DNA of 64,000 bases from Marthasterias glacialis (taxonomy: Eukaryota; Echinodermata; Asteroidea; Forcipulatida; Asteriidae). Below the pieces are notes generated by a model that saw nothing but the letters and a program-made list of their open reading frames with translations, ran no database searches and was not told where the DNA came from. The translations under genes were made by a program, and so were the position numbers. The DNA is taken from positions 28,219,321 to 28,283,320 of the forward strand of contig OU452223.1 in the NCBI GenBank assembly GCA_911728455.2. The letters run 5' to 3'. Of the stretch, positions 14,246 to 26,029 are shown piece by piece; the first letter of the stretch is position 1; each line of letters starts with the position of its first letter.

Positions 14246-14401
14246 TTAAAGACGCCCGCTCGTCACCATTACCCAACAACTACGTTGCACAAAACGATCA
14301 TGTACCCATACAGTAGTTTACGTACAACTCGTGCACAGGTCAAAGGTGATCTTTCGTGGCATGAATCTGTTTATCGCACATTGACGAGTGGGCGTCTTTA
14401 A
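14246..14401. mobile_element. TTAA-flanked MITE (piggyBac-like)
   Basis: The 16-bp termini AGACGCCCGCTCGTCA and TGACGAGTGGGCGTCT are inverted with one mismatch and are flanked by TTAA on both sides (14246-14249, 14398-14401). TTAA duplication is characteristic of piggyBac. The 148-bp interior is too short for any protein. Confidence 0.7.
14337..14349 (+). promoter_or_regulatory. DR1-like nuclear receptor site inside a MITE
   Basis: AGGTCA, one base (A), AGGTGA. One mismatch from a perfect DR1, the type used by RXR heterodimers with PPAR and by HNF4. It lies within the MITE at 14246-14401. Confidence 0.3.
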
Positions 14402-14952
14402 TTACTGGTATTTATTCATGTTTTGGTTTTGTAAAAAACATAACTTGGCTTGCATGTTCGAACTTTTAAAGCAACTAAATTCCAGTGGACACTGGTTATA
14501 AAAATTTTAAAAACTTTACAGTGGTAGAATTTTGATTATACTCTGGTACTGGAGCCTGATTGGTTAAACTCTTGGCATTACAGCTGAGTGTATTATATTG
14601 TCTTTATTAAAACATATATATACATAACAAAAATGGCAAAAAAAGGGTTACTGAAATGAAAAAAATGAAGACCTTTGATATGAAGCACTTGTATTGGAAT
14701 CAAGAGATTTGCAGCCAGATTGTTAAACTTCAAATTTTTGTCATGTACCTAATTTTAAAATGATTAAAAATCCAACTTAATTTCTGGCTGGTTACCCAGT
14801 CAGTTTTGGTACCGCATTTTTATTTGTTATCAGTTTTTCAGAGGGTGATAATTCCCTAAGAATTCCGGAACTAAAAGTGTATTTGATGTATACTCTTTTC
14901 AGTCAAATGTAAAACCACAGCTCTCCTACACAGCATTCGTTATTGAGGATGC

Positions 14953-15024
14953 AAACTCTGGAATGAGCTGCCATCCTTCATTACCGAAGCTATGTCTGTA
15001 GATACTTTCAAATCATTGTACTGA
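14953..15024 (+). pseudogene. LINE reverse-transcriptase tail remnant
   Basis: Encodes KLWNELPSFITEAMSVDTFK, then SLY and a stop: the LWNxLPxxxxxxxSxxxFKxxL pattern of a LINE ORF2 C-terminus. It is very short and preceded by stops. It is a second, independent remnant in the opposite orientation to the one at 7032. Confidence 0.6.
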
Positions 15025-16439
15025 AACTATATGCAAGGAAATTGATTTTGTTTATTTTGTTTATCACACACTACCTTACTACACTCGTGGTATTCACCTT
15101 GTACATTTTCTTACTTTATGTATTCTTGCTTTATTAAAAGTTGATTGAACATCTTGGATTGAGGGGTGGGGAGGTTTTATGGGAATTAGTGTTTTTCTCT
15201 TTTGGCGGTATGGGGTATTGGTAAAAAGGGTGTTTCACAACTCTATGTACTTTTTCCTCGTAACTTCTTTGATTTTCACGTTTCCTTGTTATACATTAAT
15301 GCTGTGTTTGATATATTTTGTTACCACTTTTACTTGTGCTCATTATAGGAAAGAAAGTAAATAAATATTTGAGAGCTCTAGATTACCTACAAGACTGAAG
15401 AAAGCTTTTGCAGCTTGTGCGGGGCCCAGTTTCAAGGAAATTAGCTTAACAAAACTTTAGAAGGAAACCAGTCAGAGACTGTAAGTGTGGTACAGTAGTT
15501 TGGCTGGTAACTTTGTCCTTGTAAGCAAAATCTTGTTGTACTTAGCTTCGTTTTGCGCTTAAAGCAGCTGTATAAAATTTGTCCCTGGCATGATGACTGT
15601 ACATGTAGTGTCAGCCAGTGTGGGTATATTTAGGACAGTCTGTTTTGAATTTGAATTCTATCCATTTATTTGTGAGGTGGAGAGTTTTGACTCCCCTTTT
15701 TCTGCTTTAAAGGCAATGGACACTTTGTTTCCAAAAACCTTGTTTCAATTGCATACAGCTGAGAATATTGCATTTTAAACAAATTTCTGCTGAGCTAAAA
15801 TGAGCAGGAAAACAGTCAAAATGTACATGTTCTTTTGGCTGGTAACCTTGGCAAAATTGTTGTGCTTGGCTACTTTTTGTGCATAGCTGCAAAAATTTGG
15901 CCCTGGTGCATGATATGCTGGTTATTTACTACACTCACCTTTTGAGCAATCGTTTGCGAGATTGAGCATGTCTCCGAGGCCGTATACAGTATTTCATAGT
16001 GTCAGTCAGATACTCTAAAATAGCTAATAAAGCAATTTTTTCCCCTGATTGAAAACATAATCTGTGAAGCTATGATTGCAAACCAGTTGACCTACATAAC
16101 AGAATGCACACATATCCACTTTCCTAATTGACCTGGGATGCATGGAGATTCCCCATCCATCTAAGCCTCATTTATTCTTAATATCGCTTGATGTTTGCCC
16201 CACTGCAGTTTGGACTCCTAAAATTGACCTGATTTTAGCTGACACCGTTTGCTCTTCTTTTTTTTTCCCCATTCTTTTTTTTCTTTTTCATTGGAGAGTA
16301 CAAGGATAGGTCAATGAACCATATGCGGGTTGAGGGTTTGACACAGTCTCACCACATTGAACCAGACTGGTTCCTGGTTTACTAAGAGAGAAACTGGAAT
16401 AATCCTCTAGACAAACAACCTAAAAATAGAAAAAGACAG
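15025..16439. other. Intergenic sequence with repeat remnants
   Basis: Diverged copies of a dispersed repeat at about 15421-15590 (GGGCCCAGTTTCAAG) and, inverted, about 15838-15905. The first perfect RORE of the window is at 16088. No gene recognised. Confidence 0.45.
16088..16098 (-). promoter_or_regulatory. RORE/RevRE, TATGTAGGTCA
   Basis: Perfect match to WAWNTRGGTCA on the minus strand, the monomer site bound by ROR and Rev-erb/E75. Confidence 0.4.
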
Positions 16440-16719
16440 AAGAATGCCAACTAAAGGACCGGAGAATGAGCCAGAGAAACACATATGAGGAAGAAGGAAA
16501 AAAATGTGGCGAGAGAGATGTGGAAACAAATGCAGGACATTCAACACGTGTTCTAATGCCAATGATGCGAATAACACACCCAAATCACAGAGAGAAGTCG
16601 GGGCCTGAATAGTGAAATCCATATAGGCCTGCGGGGGCCCAGGGCTGCCATTTCACGCCATGTCCCACCTCGGTTGACCTTGCCAGAGCTCCCTGCTGGC
16701 CAATCACAGACCGGCCCTC

Positions 16720-16727
16720 TGACGTCA
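16720..16727. promoter_or_regulatory. Palindromic cAMP response element TGACGTCA
   Basis: Exact 8-bp CRE (CREB/ATF binding) 20 bases after a CCAAT box and immediately next to a RORE. Confidence 0.5.
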
Positions 16728-16738
16728 TGACCCAGTTT
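16728..16738 (-). promoter_or_regulatory. RORE/RevRE, AAACTGGGTCA, abutting CRE
   Basis: Perfect WAWNTRGGTCA on the minus strand, adjoining the CRE at 16720-16727. Confidence 0.45.
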
Positions 16739-19700
16739 TTTTTTTCCTCTTCTATTGAATGCCCCAGATGTTGTGTGTGTGTATGTATAATTTTTCCTCC
16801 CCCTCTGGTATACAAGGGCATTGGTTTTATAGGCTGTTTGTTTTGAGGGAGTTGGATTTCTACTGGTTGTCCGTTGCTGCTGGGGGACTGGAGACACTTC
16901 TCCACAGAAACGTCCAAGGACAAGGGGGTAGAGGACCAGACTTAAAGGTGCTTGACACACGTAAGCCCTGCTGGCTGACAAAAGACAACTTGGCCCAATT
17001 TCCACTCTCTCTGGTACTGCTGGTTTCATGGCCTTGTTTCTCGTCTTGGAAATAAATAAAAAAAATGCTTGATTAAACTTTCTTCAGTGCAGTACAGTAA
17101 TGTACATGTACATTGGAAACTGCTACTGATTTCAATTATTTATGGAAAAAATGAAAAAAAATATGCAAAAACACTTTGTAAGTTCGTATAATTGTTCACA
17201 CAATTCCTTTTATTTAGTTTTGCACATGTGACAGCTTTACAGCAAGAAGTATCTTGTCAATGTAAAGTCTAATTTGGCATCCTTCCATTAAGATCAATTA
17301 AAATTTGTCCATAATTGTTACCCTTCTTTTGTATTTGTCTTGATCTTGACTAAACGCTGAAAGATAATTTTCCATGCCGTTGAAAAAGCGTGTGATTTAC
17401 AGTGAGTGTATCGCATGTTGTCTGATGCCCTTTGGCCAAATGTCAAGAAGTTTGATACAACCGGTTTCTAGGCCAAGCGCATCCCATAAAATTGTCATGA
17501 ATGAGACCTGACGCCCTTGCTCCAGCTAAATCATGAGGAAGAAGGTTAAATTTACAGTATGATGTCACGGCAGCTCCTGCACCCCCATAGTAGTGGACCT
17601 CTAGTACAGGAAAAAACAGGAAAGTGAGAAAAGTTCCACATAAACCAGCAGCTTGAAGAAATTTTAGGCAAAACAAGATCGCGGCCAGGATCTCCTAAAT
17701 AGTGGCGTAACCAGACATTTTTATTTAGGGGGGCAAGCAGGGTCAAAGAATTGGGGGTAGGGGGTATTTAACGTATCGAACCATTAGTTTGTGCATTTTT
17801 CCAATCTCATTTGGGGGGGCGGGGGCAAGAGGGGGAGGGCAAGGGTTCTGAGAATGGAAGGGGGGCCTTTTGGACTCTTTGGAGACAGTTTCTGAAGGTG
17901 ATACTGCTGTGCTCTGTAGCCCTGACGGCTAGAGCTGCGCTCGCCTTTGATAAAATTAGCTGGCACTCAACTTGCCCTAGCTACAACCCTAATTGAGTTA
18001 AATCTTTTCTGAGCAATTTCACGCAGGTTTTTTTATGTCATATGTCAGCTACATGTAGACCCAGGCTTCTTTTGGATGTCTCTTTTGAACTTCGACACCC
18101 TACGTGTACTTATTCATGAATCATTTTCATTGAAGAATTGTAAAATCAGGAATTTGGATGACCCATAAAATTGTCATTGTCGCGCAATCGGTCTGTTACA
18201 GTACCTTTCTGATACAAAAAAAACCAAAACATTTTTCAATGTCTTTCTGTTTCTTTGTCTATGTTCCCATCATTCACTTTGAGAATGATTGCAGTGTTGT
18301 TGCAAATGTTATAATCCTAAGAAGTAAACACTAAAAGCAAGAAGTTTTAACTCTTTGATCCAAGACCAACAATGCTTTTAGAGACCTCGTGGATGAGATG
18401 GGGACCAAGACCACACCAAGAGTCAGACCTGAACCTACAGATTCAGGACTTGAGATCTGTATCAATACCTCATCACAGTACAACGTTTATCGCTCTATAC
18501 TGATGTGGGGATATTTGGAAGAGCAGGAGGCGGTGTGTAGGTTCAGAATAAATCATCACAACCCCATCATTCACCCTAGTTGACATCTAAAGGACAGGTC
18601 TAGGAGGAGGCTGAGAGCAATCATAAATACTCAAGACATGTAGACTGGGAAATGGGAAGAAGGACTTGTGGGGAATCCGGACTATAGTTATAAGATTGAA
18701 AGCACTGCTCCACATATGGCTCCTCCCCTTCCACCCTCTCCAACAGGTCTGAGTGGATCATACTACCATCATCGCTTTATGCATGTATCTTGAACTCTAG
18801 TATTCCCAAGTCTTTAGAGGTTTATTCACATGATTTTTGTCTTAATTTGTCAGTTGATCGGTCCATTCTCTCCTTCCAGCGCGCTCTTCAATAGCTCAAT
18901 CCCCCTGAGGTGTCTGGGGGGAAAATTTACGTCCCGGTAAAGGCGCACACCCGAACCGCGATGAAAGACTGTTGTTTTATTTTGTCACACGATCCAGTGC
19001 GAACTCATTACAAGGGGTCAACGAACCCTATCACTTGACAAAACTAAGTCTTGGGGAATCTGGCTCATGATCTGAGGTCGTGACCCTTCCCATAATGTTC
19101 CCCTGTTCAAGTGGGTGTGTGTACGTGTGTTTGACGGTGATGTTATAATGGGCGTGATTGAGAGAATGTTCTGAGAAATCTATGCCGGGGTTACTTCCAA
19201 GACGTCGTGGGGCTAATTTTGTGAGGAAGACTTTGTCACTCTACTTGCTACAGTTCAATCTGTCAAACCTCGTTGAGATGGGAGATTTGTAACTCTGGGT
19301 TGAACTGATAAAGTATTCAGCTCTTAGGACTAGAGAGACCTGGAATGTTTTAAAACAAGATTGTTCTGTCCCACATTAAAGGGCACGGACTTTCATAACT
19401 GGTTTTCAACATCCGCGGTTGATCACAAGTTCAAAAACTGTTGTTTGTTTAGAATTATGCTAATTGATTTGGGTTAAAACTTAGAGAACTTTGGTCGTCA
19501 AGATAAATGGCTTTGAAAAAAAGGTTTCATAGGGGTGAAAAAACAGCATTCGTTTGACAAACAGTAACTCTGTCAGTTTTTGGAACTTTGGAATGCAGCA
19601 AACAATTCCAACAAGAGGAACTAAGAGCTCTGATCTGTCTGATACACAATGAAACAAGGTCAAAGAGCAAGGGCAACTTTCTATATCCACTTTGGAAGTG

Positions 19701-19760
19701 TATGCCATCTAAATGCATGCTTTCAATAATTAAAACAAAGGTTGTTTTTGTTCTATCCTG

Positions 19761-19777
19761 AGGTCATGCTGAGGTCA
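19761..19777 (+). promoter_or_regulatory. DR5 of perfect AGGTCA half-sites
   Basis: AGGTCA, five bases (TGCTG), AGGTCA. DR5 is the classic RAR/RXR element. A third AGGTCA lies about 150 bases downstream (near 19925). Confidence 0.4.
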
Positions 19778-20959
19778 ACATGATCTAGTGACTTGGACAT
19801 ATCAAACAACAGAAGATAGACAATTTCTATGTCCAAGTGTGGAAAGAGAGTGCAGTGCAGCATGGCATAATGCAATGCAATGAGATACATCAGCTAAAAA
19901 CAAAACAGTTTTGATTTATTGCTGAGGTCAACAAAATTCAGCAACTTCAGCACACAATGGCAGAAAAGTGTGCTGCCTGCTTGTTGATGCAATGCAAAAA
20001 GATTCCAACAAAATTCAATAATCACAATATCTTGTAATGTAATTTTGGATTCAACATTTGTCCACAACAATGTACAAAAAAGTGGTGCAGCCTGAGAAAT
20101 AAAACAAAAAACCCATTGTTGACCCAAGAGTTTATGTCCTCTCTGGTAGTTTGAAAAGATCAAGCTTTAAACTTGTGGCTAGGATATTGGTAACCTCTAC
20201 CTGATGAGCTTCGTTCCAGCTATGAATACTAAGAAGACAAGCTGCCAATGTGTGAAGTTATAGAATGAAGTTAATATTTGGCTGGATAATTTCAGAACGC
20301 TTGTACAAAGTATATTTTTCTCCTGGCAATTCCTTCACCAGTTTTTGTTCAAAGTTATTACAAGCATCTTGGAGAAAAAGGCCATTCAAATGGACTAATC
20401 TTGGGGACTGGGATTGGGATCTAGGCCAATGGATTGGTGAATCGACAAGTGTCGTTTTTGACAGTCTTTCCAGTAATTGTGAAGACAACTGTAAAATGTT
20501 TTGAGCTATCTATTAGGAATCCTCAAATCCGGGTTGGGAAGGGGAGGGGAGGGTGTTCTGAAAAGCGTAAAAGGGTCGCTTCGATTTGAAAGTCTAAAAT
20601 CTGTTTGCAAGATGTACTAATGGGTCTGCATACATCAAGATGTCAAAACAAGGAGCTCTTAAAATCATTTAGGTTCCTGCAGATTGTTAAGAATGAGGAA
20701 ACTGTCAGAATCCATGTCTGTGGTAAACTAAAACAGGAAGAGTTTCTTGCTTTAGGTCCAACACAAACACCGTAGTTGTTCTTTCCTTATAACTTCTTTC
20801 CTTGTTAAAGTTCATAGGCCTGTCCTTTATTCAAGTATGTGTATGTGGTCCGTATTTGTTTTTGAATTATAGTCTGTGATTTAATTGATATAAGTTGATA
20901 CAACTTATAAAAGTGGTAATGTGAGGACGACGATGTACATTGTGGACATTTCAGACTAG

Positions 20960-21115
20960 CCCAAATACTCAGGCCTGATACTTCACGGAGGCAATGGAGG
21001 CAGTTGCCTATGTTGCCTCTGGTCATTGCCTTGGTGCCCTTGAAATGTTCCAATAGAAATCAAGAGGAAAACGCCTTGGTGCCCTTGCCCTTTCAAGAAT
21101 GAAGCAATCGGGCCT
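20960..21115 (+). repeat. Dispersed repeat (CAGGCCTGATAC...GCCTTGGTGCCC), copy
   Basis: CAGGCCTGAT, then TTCACGGAGGCAATGGAGGC, TCATTGCCTTGGTGCCCTTG and GGGCCTGATG. Similar to 62150-62475 and, more weakly, to 42515-42665. Confidence 0.65.
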
Positions 21116-21557
21116 GATGCTGAATGAAAAGTCAAAATAATCAGACATGAATTCACTCCATCTTATTTATCTATTTATTAATTTATTTATATATTTATTC
21201 ATTTCGGCTTAAAAACATAATACATACAGAATATGAAAAACAAACTGCAGCCTAGGGAAAATTATTCCTGTGAAAATTATTCCTGTGAAATTAGCTATAA
21301 TTGCACACGGAATGTGTTCATAGTCTTTTACTTGGTTAGAAATGGTTATGTTTGTCGCCCTTTTTATAGGAAAATACATATACATTGGCCTATGTTCAAA
21401 CCCTTTGGATTCACAATTTTAATAAATACCTTCATTTTGTTATAAAATGATTTCACATAGAGGAGAAACATAAACCTGAAAATGGATGGCCCAAATCTGG
21501 CCTATTTAAACTAGCACACGGCATTGATCGAGAACAGGAAAAGCTCAACACACAGTT

Positions 21558-21568
21558 TATATAGGTCA
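21558..21568 (+). promoter_or_regulatory. RORE/RevRE, TATATAGGTCA
   Basis: Perfect WAWNTRGGTCA; 232 bases upstream of another perfect site. Confidence 0.4.
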
Positions 21569-21799
21569 ATCAGGCAGGCCGATGACCTTGTAAGAAAAGA
21601 ACAACTTGCACTTGTTCATTGTAGAACCGAGGTCCATGACACTGGTTTAACAACAGACCCCCAAAATTACACCTCTTATCAGAGTAGGGAACCTGGTCAA
21701 CCCTCTCAGTTTGGGTGGTGGAAGCGATTGAACCCACTTGGCATTTGGGGGGAAAACCTTGCTGGTGCTGCTCTGGAGGTTCGACAGACTAGTCGGCTT

Positions 21800-21810
21800 T
21801 AATTAGGTCA
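21800..21810 (+). promoter_or_regulatory. RORE/RevRE, TAATTAGGTCA
   Basis: Perfect WAWNTRGGTCA on the plus strand. Confidence 0.4.
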
Positions 21811-24105
21811 GATTGATTAGTGTGTGACATCAGAGTGTGAGACAATCCAGTTTGATCTTTACCAATTTTTTTTTCCTGCGGAGGCTCATTCTCTATTGGA
21901 AGGTAAGCTTGTATTTACAGATCTTCTTCTTGTGATTTGTTTTATGATAGTTTCCTTTAAATTTAATGTGCAGTTCACTGGCAGTAGAGGTCCTGTCAAT
22001 AAAAATACAGGTGCTGATATTATAATATCTATTGTTCAACACTGACCTGTGACATTTTCAACTCACTGTATTAGAAAATTGGTGAAAAAAACATGTGATG
22101 CTGAGAAGTCAAACTTGATGTATAAATTTATTAGTAGGCTTTTCTTATTGACACTTTAACAAAAATACACTTTGGTAACAAACAGATTAAATGGTTGCAA
22201 TAACTTCAATCTCAAGAAAAAAGTAATGTAAGACATTTGCATGAATATAAAGAAAAACTATGAAAATAGTTGGATTTAAAAAAAATAATAATAGTTGGGG
22301 GGAAAAAAGAAGGTAGAAAACCCTAATAGTTTCCTAAAACTGCTGACGCAAAAATAGCAATTCAGTAAGTAACTAAGTTCAAATATTTATTTGCTACATG
22401 CTTTTGATTTTCAATTTTTTTTCTGTGGGTACACTTCCAGCAACCTTTTCGTGCAAAATTAACGATTTTATGGCACGCTGCATCTACGTGTATATGGCCA
22501 AGTTGCTCCAGATGGTTGTTAAATGCAGGTGGGCTCTTTTGAAGTAGAAGGGCTGAGTTCAAAGTGTTTTGAGTATTGGCATCTTGCTCAAAAACTTTGA
22601 TGACAGTTTGTTACTTACCGTACAGTACATTGCCTTGGAACAGACCAACATGTTTTTGAGTCATTTTTTGTTTTTAATGCTTTTCATTTGTAAATTTCTT
22701 AATAGAAAAGGTCCAACTTCAACTACTATCTGAAAATTGATTGATTAGTTTAAATTAAACATTGAGGATACTGGGAGCTTTGCAGGTGAAAGCTGAATAT
22801 TTTAGATTGTGACTTACATTTAGTAAGAACACGGCTCTTTAGGTGAATCAAGGTCCACAGAGTTGCTGACAGGTTTGAGTTGCTCAACAAAATGCAGAAG
22901 CTCTGTCTTTGCGATAAATGTATGTCGGTAAAAGGAAAACAATAGAAATCATTTGTCTCGTTCTCTCAGCCACCTCCCATGTGCAGTTGATTTCATCATG
23001 ACTGTGTCATGATTAAACTGCACATCAATGAGCATCAAAACCTAAAGCCATCCCCTCGGCGATTCTCCATTGATTACCCTCATTTAGTGACGTTCTTGAA
23101 GTTGCTCCCTCGTTTTCAAAATGCAAGCTGTGACAAGCCTTACCATGTGATCCTTTGGGTATCTTGAACCTTGTATTCATGTATTCCGATAGATTTATAT
23201 TTTGTGCTGTAGGTGTGGAAAGAAATATTTGTTTGAGTTGAATTGCGCCTTTAGTACTACCTCTCTGGCTTCAGTGAAAGTTAAGTCAGCCATGTTGAGG
23301 CTTCCAGCTGGAAGCAAATTGGTCTGAAATTGATCATTGAGCAAAAACTGGTTTAGAACAGTCACCTATACGTACTTTTCTTTCTTTCTCAGTATGCAAA
23401 GTGCATTCCCTCATACTAGATGCTGTCTTTGTGGACAAGTACTTTCCCAAAACATTGAGAAAAAAAAAACACAATTTCGGAGAACTTTTAACACGACCAG
23501 CCTTTTTTTGTCACCATAAGAACAACTTTTTGTTGAAATATCAACGATTGTCAAATTCACAGATGACTAGGTTGGTTTCCCGTCAGTAAGGTTCGAACAG
23601 TGAATTTGAACAAAAACACATTTCAAAAGAAAATTTGAACAAAAAAACCCACATTTCAAAAGAAAGGAGTTGTGTCAAACATGTGCGTGCTCATTTCTCA
23701 ACACAAATCTTGTTTCATTGTATTTTGTTGGTTAATGGCAGAAGTTGGGGTTGACTTTTGTTACTGGCCTACTGTTAAACATTTTGTTGACAATTTTGAC
23801 TTCAGTCTGGACTGTTTCTCTTTTACAAGAAAAGCTGACTGATCAATGGAGTATTTTACAACCTCTGAACTTCCAACATGGAAAAAAATGGTGCATTTTT
23901 CTATGATAACTTTTTTTGTAAATTATGTGAAAAATAGTCAGTCACCCAGGGCTTCAACTAACCACTGGACCTCTGACCAGAGTTGAGTAATTTTTGGGCC
24001 AGTAACCTTACACTTGAACTAGTCCTGCAGTCTAGTGTTTTTTTCCAGACACACGTGTAATTTCAAAGGTTTTTGCATAATTTTGACAGAAAGGCATTTA
24101 TGAAT

Positions 24106-24270
24106 GGGAATAAAGGTGTGCTGAATCGGTTTTTAACTATTGTTTAAAACCTCTGAGGGGCCTGGTGGCCGATAATTGCCCTCGCCTTCGGCTCGGGCAA
24201 TTATCGGACACCAGGCCCCTCATCGGTTTTAAACAATAGTTAAAAACCTCTTCATCACACCTTTATTCCC
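24106..24270. repeat. 165-bp near-perfect palindrome (foldback element)
   Basis: The left arm runs from GGGAATAAAGGTGTG through GGTTTTTAACTATTG to GATAATTGCCC. The right arm is its reverse complement with a few mismatches, meeting at about 24188 with almost no loop. Each arm is about 80 bp. It is probably a foldback transposon, and as RNA it would form one long hairpin. Confidence 0.9.
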
Positions 24271-26029
24271 TTATTATAAAAAAAAAAGAAAAAAATATTT
24301 CTGGTTCAGTGACGGTTTTGAGCTTCATTGCCTTCGGTCTAGTTTAGATTTTCTCCAAATTTGATAAGTGACTGGCAACTTTTTCAAAATGTATAAGAAA
24401 TATCTTTCCAAATGTGCGACTATAAGAGCCTCCAGGACTCTTGTACTGACTGTGTTTACTGACTCATTTCTCTATCCATCCACTTGAGGTCAAATTCAGG
24501 TTTGTGACCCAGTCAGTCTGGAATAGATGGAGCAGTTCTTATAAAAGTGGAGTAAATAATTACAGGTCTCTAACCTCACATTAAAACAGTGTAAAATGCT
24601 ATTGTATCTGATACCCTTCCAGTACAAAAACATCCAATGAGGTCACATTTCAATATAGGTTTGTACCTTTTTGTATGGGCATTTTTATGGTTCATTCCTG
24701 AATTTCGAATCAGTTTCAAACAAGGAGGCGTTGAATTTGAACTGTGTTTCAACTTTAACTCTGGAAGAGTATCAAATAAAATGTAGGAGACTACCTTCAT
24801 AAGCAGGCTCTCGTCTAAAATGAGTGCATCACTCAACCAAATTTGCCCTCAGAGCCCCTCTTTAAAGATAAAGCTCCTCACGCCTCTGTCTTTCCCACTC
24901 TCCTGGACAACCTTCCTTTGGCTCCCACCTACGTAGCCTCACTTTGACCTACCAAATTACTCTACCAGAGACGGGTTCATGTACATGTTCATGTAGCAGA
25001 ATAGTTTAGTTTGCAAACTAGAAAAGAGCCCTATCCCATCACCCTGAGCAGTAAGGGACTTTGTCTGGTGCTGAATGCTCAAAATGCTCCACAAGGTGGC
25101 GCTCTCGTATTTGACAGTGTCCTTTGTCTCTCAAAGAAATGTAACTTTTAAAATGGTCCTGGATTCACAATAAGATCCCAATGCTCCCCAAAATATTATC
25201 AATTGATCATTGTCCTGAGATTAATCTTTCTACAAAGTTTAGTTGAAATCCATCCTTGACTTTTTCAGATATCCTGCCTACGGACAGAAAGACAAGGGCA
25301 AAACCATTACTATTAAATATTTGCTTTGCATTTGCTTTTGTATGAGGTATGAGGTATGAACCAGACTTAAGACTGTTTAGATATAATAGATTTTAAGCCC
25401 TACCAGTCTGATGCCAACCCAGTCTGCCCCACCATATCAAAAACATATGTTTGTTCGCAAATTTATTTTACACCGAAAGTATTTTTATAAGAAACTTGAA
25501 GGAAGATGGTATTAAATGTGATGTCCTAATTTTCTTTACGTCAATTATCCTCATTCCAACCTATTGTAATCAGTATCTCCTGCAGGGAATTTTTTTTTTC
25601 TTTTCTAAATTGACGAGTGATGATTTTTTCGTAAGCTTATCATGTTGCTGCTGGTCAGAGAACTACCAGTTCATCAAAAAAAAAAAACAAAAAAAAAAAT
25701 TCTTCAGTTTGGTGGTCATGTTTCTGGATTGATTTCACATGCTTATTTGACCTGGAAAAAAATTGGGAGAAGACCCTGACTGCCCTGGTCACCTGCAGGA
25801 GAATCTAGATCAATGTAATCAGGGAGCCCTCTCTTGTATTCTAATAGGGTAACATATCACTATACAACACTTTAAAACACATTAGGATTGGGCCATAAAT
25901 AAACAGGACAGTTTGTTTAGAAAAACGTTGTCATAAATTGTCCTTGGAGCTTGGGAATTAAATAGTTTGTTTATAACCTACATATCAGCCAGAAACTAGG
26001 TTCTTTTCACACCTCGAACGGGATCGGGA
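24271..26029. other. Non-coding sequence, no gene recognised
   Basis: AT-rich, with A/T homopolymers near 25590 and 25677-25699. No exon or complete element seen. Confidence 0.4.

Larger units (their letters stand above)
16440..16960 (+). promoter_or_regulatory. Candidate promoter and first exon P1 (E-box, CCAAT, CRE, RORE)
   Basis: A GC-richer island in AT-rich surroundings. In order it has an E-box CACGTG (16545-16550), CCAAT (about 16700), a full CRE TGACGTCA (16720-16727) and, directly abutting it, a reverse-strand RORE AAACTGGGTCA (16728-16738). A possible splice donor GTAAGC follows at 16961. E-boxes and ROREs are the inputs known for vertebrate Rev-erb promoters. It could be a distant alternative promoter of the receptor at 42.3 kb or belong to an unrecognised transcript; the sequence does not show which. 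Confidence 0.4.
16961..24105. other. Intergenic or long 5' intron of the receptor gene
   Basis: No coding exon recognised. Contains a hAT-like repeat copy (about 17700-17870), a dispersed repeat (about 20960-21115), the DR5 at 19761 and two ROREs at 21.6-21.8 kb. The frame at 18389-18583 lies in a GC-richer patch but matches no family I know. If P1 is a receptor promoter, this whole stretch is intronic. Confidence 0.4.

Noticed and set aside
16553..17029. 158-residue minus-strand open frame, the longest but one in the window
   Set aside because: It follows from the GC-rich island rather than a gene: two minus-strand frames overlap here, there is no family resemblance, and the composition is low-complexity Pro/Arg/Ser. 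A regulatory island fits better.
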